A stretch of DNA of 64,000 bases, from NCBI GenBank assembly GCA_036645935.1, contig JAVXNE010000005.1, positions 62,001 through 126,000 on the forward strand, in the 5' to 3' direction. Position 1 is the stretch's first letter, and each line of letters opens with the position of its first letter. The translations under genes and the position numbers were made by a program. Below are positions 52,996-62,628 of this stretch, piece after piece. The notes beneath the pieces were generated by a model. It had not been told where the DNA came from, did not search any database, and was given only the letters and a program-made list of their open reading frames with translations. This stretch comes from JAUNBN01 sp036645935. Its GTDB lineage: Bacteria > Bacillota > Clostridia > Oscillospirales > Ruminococcaceae.

Positions 52996-53420
52996 ATGAA
53001 AGAGGTTACAACCATGAACTACTTTGAACAATCCAATAAAATTACCGATGGGCTTCGCAAGTCTTTTCATTCCACAGATTCTAAGATGGCAAACCGTGTT
53101 TGCTATGGATACACCACTCGGGGGACAGCTTTGGTAAAATTGCCGCTGGATTGGAAACGCAGGGTATTCCTCCCTGCCCGGCAAAGCAAAGTTGAACCAT
53201 GAGGCAATCTCAAAATTATTATCCAATGAAAAGTATGTCGGCTCGGTTTTGCTGAAAAAGACGATAAGCGTTGTCGGAATGCAGATGAAGAACAAAGGTC
53301 AACTGTAAAAGGTGCTGGTTCAGAACCATCATGCCGCTATCATTGCTGTGGAGAATTTTCAGCGGGTACAAAAACTGAAAATAGAGCGATCGAAAGACTC
53401 TACACAAGCAATCAGCATGA
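52996..53420 (+). pseudogene. Serine recombinase remnant 1 (C-terminal half)
   Basis: Reading across frames recovers the middle and end of a large serine recombinase: NRVCYGY, then after a shift GKAKLNHEAISKLLSNEKY, VGSVLLKKT and, past a stop, QNHHAAI. The catalytic N-terminal domain is absent. At least one frameshift and one in-frame stop (TAA at about 53306) are present. It is a dead fragment of a recombination gene of an integrated element. Confidence 0.7.
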
Positions 53421-53484
53421 CTGTGTCATATCAACAAAATATCTATCACTTTTTGGGATTATATGGTACAATTATTACAGTTAA

Positions 53485-54400
53485 TTGGTGAAATTGAGTG
53501 ATGTGGCGGAGCGAACCATTGTCATCATTCCTCCTGAATATGTTGACGAGCCGCTTCAACTCAAACATCTGCGTGTTGCCGCCTATTGCAGTGTCAGCAC
53601 CGCAACAGAGGAACAGTCCTATAGCTTTGAATCACAGCTTCGTACTACACCACAAAAATCTCCGAAAATCAGCTTTGGACAAACGCAGGCGTTTATGGCG
53701 AAGCGGTTAGCGGCAGAAACATGAAGGAACGTAGCAAATTCAAAAAGCTGATGGTAAAATGCCGCAAACACAAGGTGGATATGATTCTTGCCAAATCCAT
53801 CAGCCGCTTTGGGCGAAATGCGCTGCACAAAATCCGTTCTATAAGAGAACTTCAAAGGTTGGGCGCAGACATTTTCTTTGAACAGGAGAACATTTCACTC
53901 ACTTGACCCGGATGCCCGCATCGCGATTGAAACCCACTGTGCCATTGCTCAACGAGAGAGTGAAAGCAAAAAGCCACGATATCAAGTGGGGAATTGATAG
54001 AGGATTTAAAGATGGTACATCGGGGTATCTTAGCTTCAAGTGTTATGGTTATCGTAGCGATAAGCAACAAGGCTTGCTCATTGAAACTAACGAGGCAACG
54101 ATTGTGCAAATAATTTTTAATTTACGGCTGTAAGGTCACAGTTTGAGCAGTATTGCAAGCGAGTTGGCGAAAAGAAAAATACCATCTCCGGCCGACAAGC
54201 CAGTATGGAGCTGTGAATGCATCAGAAAAATGTTGATTAACGAGAAGCACACAGGATCGGTAATGCTGAAAAAAACGTTTATAGAGGATTAGTTCTCCGG
54301 AAAGCAGAAGAACACCGGACAACAGGAGCGGTATCTGGTTGAAAACGGCTATCCGGCGATTATTTTAAGAGAGGTTTTGGGAAGGGTGCAAGAGGTGTAG
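53485..54400 (+). pseudogene. Serine recombinase remnant 2 (nearly full length)
   Basis: Pieces in different frames rebuild a large serine recombinase. The N-terminus LRVAAYCSVST has Ser where the family has the conserved Arg of YCRVS. Next come an intact-looking KVDMILAKSISRFGRNALH and FFEQENI, then VKAKSHDIKWGIDRGFKDGT, and finally CIRKMLINEKHTGSVMLKKT and VENGYPAIILREV. I count at least three frame changes plus stops. The family catalyses integration and excision of conjugative elements; this copy cannot be active. Confidence 0.75.
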
Positions 54401-54621
54401 CTTTTGATTAGGCTAATAATGGGAATCTGGTGTGAGAAATCACAAAGGCTTGGTTGTTCAAATAATACAAAATTAGTATTAAATTATGTGTCTCAGTAAT
54501 AATGAGCTTATCAGATTTTTATTTTTTGATAAGCAATATTAGTAAACAGAAATCAACAGATTAAATAAGGTATAGACGGAGACAGAAGATATGAAATCAG
54601 AATAACAAAGGAGACGGTATA

Positions 54622-56373
54622 ATGAATATTAAGCCATATGATAAAACAATAAGGGATCTTCTTGGATCCAAAAGGCAATTTGTTATTCCGCGGTTTCAGC
54701 GGGAATACTCGTGGGAAAAGAAGAATTATCAAGAATTTTTTGAAGACATGATTGGGAATTTTGTCATTAACGGTGGGAAAATCTTATCTGACCAATATTT
54801 CTTGGTACGATGCTCTTTATCGGCAATTTTTCGGAAGGTACAGATCAAGAAATACAAGTTGTCGATGGGCAGCAAAGATTAACGACTATTACGATTCTAT
54901 TCTCTGCCTTATCAGATTGTTTTGTTGCATTGAATGAGCCCACTTTAAGCAAGCAAATTTTTGCTTATATCATGACGGAAGACGACGACGGAAATGAAGT
55001 GCGCATTTTAAAGAGTGAGACTAATTATCCTTTTTTTGCATACTTTATTCAAGATAAAGGCAAGCAAATTTCACAAGAAGCATCTAGCGAGGAAGAAACT
55101 TGCATCAAGGAAGCTTATGATTATTTTATTTCTCAATTAAAAAATGATAAGTTAAAAACACTCTTGACGCTTAAACATGAAAGCGACGTAGTCGATCGCT
55201 TATCACAAGTTGATATTTTGAAGGCACTGCGTGATCAAGTATTGAATTCAACATTTGTTTCAATTTCCACCACAGACCGAGAACAAGCAAATAAAATTTT
55301 CGAAATTCTTAACGCCAAAGGAAAACGTCTTGCTGATATTGATCTCGTTAAGAACAAAATATTCGAAGTGTTAAAAAAACAAGAACCCGCAGATTTTGCC
55401 GAAGAAAGTTGGAAACAGATTAAGTCCACATTGAACGCTGGGAAAGAAACAGTTGGCATTGCTACATTTTATAGGCATTTCTGGATTTCAAAATACAAAA
55501 AAACTTACTCAAGTAAGTTGTACGATGCGTTTAATTCATCTATCCCTAAAACAGAAAACATATATAGGGATTTTTTAAACGATATGCTAATAAATGCAAA
55601 ACTTTACATGCAAATCGTTAATCCTAAAAGAGAAGATTATAATGATCGCAAGGAATATTATTGGCTTGTCCAGAGCTTGAATGCTTTAAATAATTGTTTC
55701 AATGTCGTTCAAATTAGAATTGCCTTTGTGTCTTTGTTTAGCCTTAAGAACAGCAATATCATAGATCATAAAATGCTAAAAGAGGCTGTTAAATATGTGG
55801 AAAATTTTCATTTCGCATATAATGCGATTGTCAGTGGCAGGGCAAATAAACTAGAAACCATCTACTCTACTTTTGCCATTGAACTTCGAAAAGCCACTAA
55901 TAAAGATACTGCAAAGGTCATTATTAAAACGAAACTATTGGACCCTCTTGAACGATTATTCCCATCTTTTGATGAATTTTGCAGTAAATTCATCTTGTTG
56001 ACATATTCAAAAAAAGAAAATCCATCTAACATAAAAACAAAATATGCAATCAATAATCTGAATTGCTATTTTTCAAATACGGAAATTTTTGAAGATACAG
56101 GTAGTATTGAGCATTTAGTTGCAGAAACGGATGGAGCTCATGTTTCAGGAATTGGAAACCTTATTCTTTTGGAGCAACAACTAAATGCTGATGCAGGAGC
56201 AGTAACATACTCAGAAAAGAGAGCTTTTTATGCTCGATCTAACTATATAGGTAAGAAAATTCAGCGAAGAGCATCTGGATTGGGATCAAACTATGATCGA
56301 TGAACGAGCGTTAGAAATGGCAAAACTTTATTATACGAAAATATTTTCAAGGCGAATTTCGGAAGAAACGTAG
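54622..56373 (+). pseudogene. DUF262/DUF1524 (GmrSD-like) gene with two frameshifts
   Basis: AAAGGAG stands before ATG 54622. The N-terminus has the DUF262 signature FVIPRFQREYSW and, after a one-base loss near 54803-54809, the motif VVDGQQRLTTI. The long middle reads uninterrupted to about 56245. The C-terminus has the DUF1524 nuclease-like features SIEHLVAE and GIGNLILLEQQLN; then an extra A in an A run near 56257 shifts the frame, and the expected end (EEHLDWDQTMIDERALEMAKLYY) is read in another frame up to the stop at 56371-56373. DUF262-DUF1524 proteins act in phage defence as modification-dependent or nucleotide-driven nucleases. Both lesions are single bases, so either recent decay or sequence error is possible. 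Confidence 0.82.
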
Positions 56374-56690
56374 CAATTCAATTTGTTTTGGTTTATACGT
56401 CAGCTTCCCATTATTTATAAAAGTAGCATTCCGTTTCCAAGCGGCTTGCATCTTTATTAACCAAACTTCACGCAGAGGCTTATTTTCCGATGATGAAAGC
56501 AAGCCTTTTTTATACCTAAAATCGTGCTATATTGTACTAATGATTATTTATATAATCCACACAAGGTGGAGATGAAATGGATTTGCCGAAAAGGAAAAGA
56601 TCCGGTTAGAGGGATATGACTATTCCTCATGCGGAGCATATCTTGTGACAATCTGTATTGCCTACCGAAATGCGTTGTTATGGAATGTAG

Positions 56691-56709
56691 GGGCGGATAT
56701 CATCCGCCC
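56691..56709. repeat. REP-like palindrome inside the transposase gene, copy 1
   Basis: GGGCGGAT-ATC-ATCCGCCC, 8-bp arms with a three-base loop. In frame it encodes part of VGADIIRP. Confidence 0.75.
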
Positions 56710-56856
56710 GAACACCCCGCCATTATCACAATACGGAAAAATTGTGGAAACCGCAATAAATGCAATTTCTTTACATTGCAATCATTTTGTTGTGGATAAA
56801 TATTGTATTATTCCTGACAATGTGCATATGACAGTGTTTACTGTTCCGGATGAGAA

Positions 56857-56877
56857 CGGGCGGATGGTATCCGCCCG
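56857..56877. repeat. REP-like palindrome inside the transposase gene, copy 2
   Basis: Arms CGGGCGGAT (56857-56865) and ATCCGCCCG (56869-56877) around GGT. Same core as copy 1; in frame it encodes GRMVSAR. Confidence 0.75.
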
Positions 56878-57307
56878 TGCAGTATCGGTGATTATTGGTT
56901 CCATGAAACGGTGGGTATCAAAACAAATCGGTTTCCCTGTATGGCAAAAATCATTTAACTGCCGTATTATAAGGAACAAAAAGGACTATCAGGAGGTTTG
57001 GCAATACATTGACGAAAATTCACTGAATCTTGTGCGCCCGAATATCGTGCCGGAACTCACCTGGAACTTTAGCGAGAAGCAAGTTGACAATATGCTGCAA
57101 ACAGTCACCTATAAGGACAATATCGCCATAATGCCGAATATGCTAACCCCGATTGCCCCTCGCTTTTTGGAAGAACACGCAGGCTTAGAAACCCTGCTCA
57201 TCATCTCACACACACAATACCCAAGGACATTTCAAGATAAAACGGGTGAGAAATGCGATTATATCTTTGCAGTCAGCAACAAGGATGACGGGGGAAATTT
57301 AGAATAA

Positions 57308-57878
57308 ACCTTGCAAAACACAATCTATTGGAGTGCGCTTATTAGACCTATTATGAAATCCATACAAGCCGAATGCCCTGCCGACCGCATCCGGTCAGCA
57401 GGCATTAACTATAAAATACATTCACAGAATAGTTGCTTTTGGGGGCGATCCTCACCCATATCACACAACTGTGAGAACCGCTTTTAACAAGCAGCCCCTT
57501 TTGGTCAGCGGATATTCTTCCATCCAAAAACCATATGCCGTATTGAGCAGAGACATCGGCAAATTTACAGCGGATGTCAGTCGCTACCGCGCTTGTTTTG
57601 TGATATAATAAAATTGTTTTCAATTGCATTTTTGTGTTTGCGGTGAGTATACATTGGGAATTTTCTGTATCCGAATCTTTTTGCCTTACTCATGCGCATT
57701 CACCCATTTGAAACGGCATACACAAAGCAATTTCATTCTCGGCTTCATAGAAATTGCACTTCATGGCATCACTTCAAGCGGTGCGTGATCGCACGTCTAC
57801 ACACATTCTCTGTGTTGTTCCGCAAGACGATATACAAAATACCGTGGCCACAATAATTGATTTTGAGGATTTAAAAGA
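57308..57878. other. Intergenic region at the right edge of the island
   Basis: No gene. An imperfect inverted repeat (57372-57406, AATGCC...GGCATT with CCGACCG/CGGTCAG) lacks a T run and could be a mobile-element end. GATATAAT near 57601-57609 may be a -10 box for the regulator gene. Confidence 0.45.
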
Positions 57879-58847
57879 ATGAAGGACTCCGAAACCGCAA
57901 CTCTGTTCAGAATTGCAAAGCGCTATTATGAGGACGGAAAATTGCAAAGTGAGATAGCTCATGATGAGGGCATTTCACGCTCTCTCGTCTCAAAGCTGCT
58001 GGCCAAAGCAAGAGATGTCGGGATTGTCAAAATAGATATCTCGCTCCCGGTCTCGTCGTCGGGCAGCGCGCTTGAGGAGATGCTGCATGAACGGCTCTGT
58101 GCGTCCAATGCAGTCGTTTTCCCCTACTCGGGAAACGGGAACGAATACAGCGAGTGGGATGCGATCAACGCCGTGGCGATTCAGAGCGCGGTGCTGCTTC
58201 CAAATATGCTCTCTGCAAGTCTTTGCGTCGGCATAGGCTGGGGGCGCACCATCTATCGCATTTCAGACGAGCTCAGATTCATCGATCCGAAGCATGAAAT
58301 GACATTTGTTCCCCTTGTCGGAAACTCGGGGCTTTATAATCGCTATCTGCAGACATCTTCCATCGCCAATCGCTTCGCTGAGAAATATGCATCAAGATGC
58401 TTTTACCCCAATGTATCTTTCGATCGCTCACAGAGTTCCAAGCTCACGCCTTTTGAACGGGCGAGCATCGATGAGCTAAGCTCGCTGTGGAATCACATTG
58501 ATACAGCGATATTCTCACTCTCGTCTGCCTCCAGCGTCGACAACTACTATCTCTCGGAATTTTCCGATTCATTGTCACCTTCTTCCGTGCACCTCTCCGC
58601 ATGCGGTGAAATTTTCTCGCAGGCATATTTTGCGGACGGTTCAACGGAATCGTTCGTGGAGGAATATCCAATCACTGCTTTCCCGCTTGAAAAGCTGCGC
58701 CAAATCAAAAATACCATCTGCATTGCAGTGGGTCCCAGCAAAGCTTACAGCATCATTTGGGCATTGAGATGCGGATTTGTGAACACACTCATAACCGATG
58801 TTCCCACCGCTGAAGCTATACAGATCATTTTGGATGAAGAAACATAA
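57879..58847 (+). CDS. SorC/DeoR-type sugar-binding transcriptional regulator
   Basis: A 322-residue regulator. The N-terminal helix-turn-helix reads AKRYYEDGKLQSEIAHDEGISRS followed by LVSKLLAKAR, the SorC family start; the C-terminal sugar-binding domain (about 60-318) has GIGWGRTIY and FVPLVGNSG. GAGGA precedes ATG. GC is back to chromosomal level. It lies upstream of, and convergent to, a DeoC-SDR-kinase operon and is the likely repressor of that operon through the 13-bp repeats at 62390-62423, although that pairing is inference. LsrR of AI-2 uptake and several pentitol regulators belong to the same family. Confidence 0.9.
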   Translation: MKDSETATLFRIAKRYYEDGKLQSEIAHDEGISRSLVSKLLAKARDVGIVKIDISLPVSSSGSALEEMLHERLCASNAVVFPYSGNGNEYSEWDAINAVAIQSAVLLPNMLSASLCVGIGWGRTIYRISDELRFIDPKHEMTFVPLVGNSGLYNRYLQTSSIANRFAEKYASRCFYPNVSFDRSQSSKLTPFERASIDELSSLWNHIDTAIFSLSSASSVDNYYLSEFSDSLSPSSVHLSACGEIFSQAYFADGSTESFVEEYPITAFPLEKLRQIKNTICIAVGPSKAYSIIWALRCGFVNTLITDVPTAEAIQIILDEET

Positions 58848-59293
58848 TTTGACGAGCTTATGGAGCACAGCTTGCTAAAACTGAACCCATTCTTTGCCCA
58901 ACTGACAAAGCTCACCCGTTGCAAATCGATCTTGAAATTTGGGTAAAAGGTTTTTTTGAAAATTTCTTGCTTCCTTTTCGCGTGTTTTCACTTGCGAATT
59001 TAATGATATCTCTTGAAGCTTTGTAAAAAAACTCATACGCTTTTTTTGTCTTATGCCTTTTATTGATATATTCTCCCGTGATCACTGTTTCAGCCGAATC
59101 GAATTTCACTGCACGCAAAGTTAACGGCAACTTTTGCGCATTTATGTCACTCAAATGCTCCCTTGTCACACCACTTGTTATTTTGGCGAGATATTGAAAT
59201 CCTGTTATTTTGCCTCACCTACAGAAAAGAGGCTGCGCAAATCACTTTGCGCAGCCTCTTTTTTAATTTGATCAGTGATTGGAATCTCTCGGT
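58848..59293. other. Convergent intergenic region
   Basis: A minus-strand frame of 85 codons (58912-59169) has no clear ribosome binding site and no recognisable product; not called. A strong terminator lies at the right. Confidence 0.4.
59225..59262 (-). terminator. Terminator of the DeoC-SDR-kinase operon
   Basis: Perfect 17-bp arms (59225-59241 and 59246-59262) with loop TCAC and T/A runs at both sides; works on either strand. Confidence 0.85.
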
Positions 59294-60840
59294 TTACAGT
59301 GCGCTCTCAAGACCCTGATAGGTTTTGACAAAGCGCTTGTAGCCCTCGTCGTAAGCTTCCTTGTTATCAGAATTGGGCTTATAGGTGTTCTTGATTCTGA
59401 CAGCTCGCGCCGCCGCCTCATAAGGATCCTTGTATACTCCAACGCCGATACCTGCAAACATCGCAGCGCCGAGGCAGCCGTTTGCGCTCGTCTCGAGAAT
59501 TGTGACCTCTTCGCCGAAAATGTCGGCCACTATCTGGCACAGCACCGGGATTTTGGTTACGCAGCCAGTGACACTTATATTCTTAGGATGCAGACCATGT
59601 TCCTTTTCGACGTTCATTATGTCGCGCATCTCATAGGCAATTCCCTCGGCCACTGCGCGAGCGAGATCCGCTCTAACCGTGGACATGCGCATTCCGGTAA
59701 ACGTGCTCGTCATGTTGATGTTGGAATCGATGCCTATGTGGTTGTGGCTGCGGCCCTGCAAAAACGGCAGGAATGTGACTCCGCGCGCGCCGGGAACGGA
59801 AGTTGCAACAAGCTCATTTATAAGCTCATACGTGTCGACGCCCTGTGCCTTTGCATCGGCTATTTCTTTTGTGCAGATGACATCGCGAAACCACCTGTAC
59901 GCAGAATCCGAAGCAAAGGAAAGTGATTCAGCGGTATAATTCTTTACGCCGTTTTCAAAATAGAGATGGCTTTTCCATGTGAGCGTGCTGTTTGGAATGC
60001 GAAGCAGCTTATCCGAGCAAATATAGCAAGCGCCAAACGTGCCCATGACAATAACGGTGTCTCCGTCGTTCACCATGCCGCTTCCAAATGGAGAGCAGCA
60101 CTGATCCAAAGTAACGACACAGATTTTGCAGCCAATTGGCAGACCTGTCTTTTCGGCGATCTCCGGGGAAACTGTAGCCGTGACATAACCGTTGTCCACA
60201 CGGCGGCCGCGCTTGCTGATGTCCATTCCATACGCGTCAAAAAAAATTTTGGAATAGTTTTGTGGCTCTGGAGGTTGGCGATTGATTCGCGCGCCACAGA
60301 AGCCGCGTCAGTGACCCATTCGCTGGCACCAAACTTTTTGAGGAAGTATTCCTGCATAGTTACGTCGCGGCCGGCCTTTTTGTAAAGATCGCCCATATAT
60401 GTCTGCATCCACAGGTGCTTTGCAAGCGCAGAGAAGCCGGAAGAGCTTCCGTTTATTTCTTGTGCCAGCTCCTCTTCAAAGAGAGTTCCCGACATTTTAT
60501 CCGCAACTATATAGCCGCGCAAATCCTTCCAGCTTATGCAGTTGTAGAGCATTTTACCGTCATTGTCGCAGATTCCGACACAGGCACCCTGCGCGGAGAG
60601 GTCCCATCGCCTCAATCTCGTTTTTGTCGATTCCGCTCTTTTCAACGGCACATTTAATACACGCGAACAGAGCGTCGGTGATCTCATCAGCATCCCGCAA
60701 GACTATTTCGGATTTTTCAGGATCGTATATGCAACGGTACTCGCGGTAGTCCTGAGCGATCAGTTTTCCGTCCAAATCAAAAATGCACGCCTTGCAACCT
60801 GTAGTACCTTAGTCAAGACCTATCAGGTCATCTATTCTTC
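59294..60840 (-). pseudogene. FGGY carbohydrate kinase, broken by several lesions
   Basis: Three frames must be joined to rebuild about 510 residues of an FGGY kinase. The start reads LIGLD-stop-GTTGCKACIFDLDG: the P-loop-like motif has TAA at one codon (near 60812). A one-base insertion near 60605 moves the frame before LSAQGACVGICD, and a T run near 60245 moves it again before DAYGMDIS. The remainder (59294-60226) is intact and includes MGTFGACYI, FLPFLQGR and VTGCVTKIPVLCQIVADIFG. Xylulokinase and autoinducer-2 kinase are the nearest group. It follows the SDR gene directly and would have phosphorylated the operon's sugar. Confidence 0.82.
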
Positions 60841-61632
60841 CCACGTCTTGGGAAATTGCATTTTTTCATACTGCCCGAGATTAAACATGTTTACATATCT
60901 CATTCCGGCTTCTGTCTCAAGTGTTTGACCTGTTATTGATGCCGACGCATCCGAAATCAAAAATGCAATCACATCGATCACCGATGAAAGGTTCTGGTAG
61001 CATCCCGAAGGGGTCAGTGAATCTGTAATCCTCGACACTTCGTCATGGCGGTAATGCTCGGTCATCGGAGTGTATATCATCGCGGGGGATATAGCGTTGA
61101 CTCGTATATTCCAGCGGCTGAGTCCAAACGCAAAGAACTCGGTCATTGAACGCACTGCCGCTTTGCAAATCCCGTATACTGGATGTACAACGTCGGGGAG
61201 TATTGCGCGGGGAGATGACACATTGACAATTCTGCCCCAGCGCTCACTCTTCATATGCTCCGCCGCTGCCTGTGAAAGAAAAAATGCTGCTTTTAGATGC
61301 ACCGCGAACATCTTATCATATTCCTCGTGCGTAACGCTGCCTATCGGGCTGCGGTTGGGTATCCCGGCATTATTGACCAAAACATCCAGTCTCCCAAAGC
61401 GTTTGACAACATCCGGAACGAGTGCCTCCATCTGTGTGTCGCTTGTGAGATCGCAATGGAAAAACTCGCACTCTCCAAACTCCGAAAGTTCCTTAACGCA
61501 CGCAAGACCCAGCTCATTTTGAATATCCGCTATCGCGACCCGCATACCGCTTTTGAGAAAATTTTCGGCAGTTTCCTTTCCGATACCTCCGGCGGCTCCA
61601 GTCACCAATGCCACGCGCTTAATTTTGTCCAT
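60832..61632 (-). CDS. Short-chain dehydrogenase/reductase
   Basis: A 266-residue SDR. The cofactor loop is VTGAAGGIGKE, the structural NNAG is in LVNNAGIPN, and the catalytic set is Ser in NVSSPRA, Tyr-x3-Lys in YGICKAA. Acidic residue D at the end of strand 2 (IADIQN) points to NAD over NADP. AAGGAG precedes ATG. It lies ten bases after the DeoC-like gene and just before the broken kinase, so it most likely oxidises or reduces the same sugar or polyol. Confidence 0.92.
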   Translation of the reverse strand: MDKIKRVALVTGAAGGIGKETAENFLKSGMRVAIADIQNELGLACVKELSEFGECEFFHCDLTSDTQMEALVPDVVKRFGRLDVLVNNAGIPNRSPIGSVTHEEYDKMFAVHLKAAFFLSQAAAEHMKSERWGRIVNVSSPRAILPDVVHPVYGICKAAVRSMTEFFAFGLSRWNIRVNAISPAMIYTPMTEHYRHDEVSRITDSLTPSGCYQNLSSVIDVIAFLISDASASITGQTLETEAGMRYVNMFNLGQYEKMQFPKTWEE

Positions 61633-61642
61633 ATTTGTCTCC

Positions 61643-62344
61643 TTAGATTTGATTCATGCGGCGCATAAGGTCGAGGGAATCAATGATCTCAAACACTCTC
61701 TGCGAACCGAGCACATCGACGCCTGCCTTGAGAAACGCCATGGCGTTCTGCGGACGCGGCGCCTTTATGCCTGCAACCTTCATCTTTACGTCCGAGCCTT
61801 TTAATGTGTCGCGAATAACCTCGATCTGATCCATGCGCGGACCATCCATGCGCCCGGTAGATGTTTTTGCAAAATCAATACCGGTCTCGGCAATCAGCTC
61901 GCACACGTGCTTGATCTCATCGTTTGTGAGATTGCAGACCTCCATGATAATTTTGAGCTCAACACCCGCCGCAGCGGAGCGAAGCATTTTGAACTCGTTT
62001 TTAACAAAGTCCCATTTGCCAATCTTGACGGCGTGCTGGTTGATGACGACATCCATGACTTGAAAGCCCAGTTTTACATATTCTTCTACGCAGTGTGCCT
62101 TGACGATAGAAGGCTCGACCACGCCGAGAGGAAATGACGCGCCTCCGCCCAGCATCGTGTTCGTTCCCTTGAGCACATCGAGCATCTCTTTGGCAAAAAA
62201 CGGACTCGCAAAGATAACTCTGCAGTTGTATTCAGCGGCTTTGCGGCACCCCTCGACATAATCTGCGCAATCTCCGAAAGTGCTGTGCTGATATTCAAAT
62301 ACCTGCCCGAAATCGTGTTTTGAAATGTTCTTGAGATCTACCAT
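61643..62344 (-). CDS. DeoC-like aldolase
   Basis: A 233-residue class I aldolase of the deoxyribose-phosphate aldolase family, from ATG 62344 (AGGAGG five to seven bases upstream); the frame is open further but crosses the operator. The Schiff-base Lys is in DFAKTSTG, the second active-site Lys is in MKVAGIKAP (the usual KASGGIR is changed) and the Asp is in VMDVVIN. The change in the second motif suggests a substrate other than deoxyribose 5-phosphate. First gene of the operon with SDR and kinase. Confidence 0.85.
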   Translation of the reverse strand: MVDLKNISKHDFGQVFEYQHSTFGDCADYVEGCRKAAEYNCRVIFASPFFAKEMLDVLKGTNTMLGGGASFPLGVVEPSIVKAHCVEEYVKLGFQVMDVVINQHAVKIGKWDFVKNEFKMLRSAAAGVELKIIMEVCNLTNDEIKHVCELIAETGIDFAKTSTGRMDGPRMDQIEVIRDTLKGSDVKMKVAGIKAPRPQNAMAFLKAGVDVLGSQRVFEIIDSLDLMRRMNQI

Positions 62345-62389
62345 AACAATCCTCCTGATTGATTTGAAGTTGCGCGTACGCATGTTGTT

Positions 62390-62423
62390 ACATATGTTAA
62401 TCACATATGTCAATCACATATGT
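62390..62423. promoter_or_regulatory. Three 13-bp tandem operator repeats
   Basis: ACATATGT occurs at 62390-62397, 62403-62410 and 62416-62423, each separated by TAATC or CAATC, so the period is exactly 13 bp. Each core is itself a palindrome. They lie directly downstream of the -10 box, at the expected transcript start, where a repressor would act. Confidence 0.7.
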
Positions 62424-62430
62424 CAATTAA

Positions 62431-62459
62431 AGTTTAACATCGTTTATTCTTCTTGTCAA
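62431..62459 (-). promoter_or_regulatory. Promoter of the DeoC-SDR-kinase operon
   Basis: Minus strand TTGACA (62459-62454), 17 bp, TAAACT (62436-62431). Start near 62424, next to the tandem repeats. Confidence 0.7.
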
Positions 62460-62555
62460 TTATGTTATTCACCAAATCCGGAGCATGTTTTTCGGCGTTA
62501 TTCCCCCCCTGCCTCGATCGCATATCAACTTTCACCCCTTCTGCAGAAATAGCGA

Positions 62556-62586
62556 CAAAAAACGGAGCAGCCTTTCGGCTGCCCCT
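62556..62586 (-). terminator. Terminator of the second SDR gene
   Basis: On the minus strand GGGGCAGCC-GAAA-GGCTGCTCC followed by GTTTTTTG, about 45 bp after the reconstructed stop. Confidence 0.75.
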
Positions 62587-62628
62587 AATCTCAAGGCAAA
62601 AATGCAAACCTTACGTCTCCGCAGGTAT

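Larger units (their letters stand above)
56575..57307 (+). pseudogene. REP-associated tyrosine transposase remnant fused to unrelated tail
   Basis: The N-terminus MDLPKRKR at 56577 breaks by a one-base loss; the following frame (RLEGYDYSSCGAY, then LLWNVGADIIRP) continues the Y1 transposase. The HUH metal motif is altered: the usual NHxH is DNVH here. WQKSFNCRIIRN and VWQYIDEN, with the likely catalytic Tyr, are present. From about 57030 the protein continues with some 90 residues (RPNIVPELTWNF, PIAPRFLEEH, LLIISHTQYP) that do not belong to this family and that I cannot identify. Without the first His and with a frameshift the transposase should be inactive. Confidence 0.65.

Noticed and set aside
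50254..57900. Second tRNA-Leu 3' end as right attachment site of the island
   Set aside because: I searched by eye for the tRNA 3' sequence to the right and found none, so no attachment-site pair is claimed.
58912..59169. 85-codon minus-strand frame rich in Lys and Ser
   Set aside because: No Shine-Dalgarno and no recognisable domain; lies between convergent genes.
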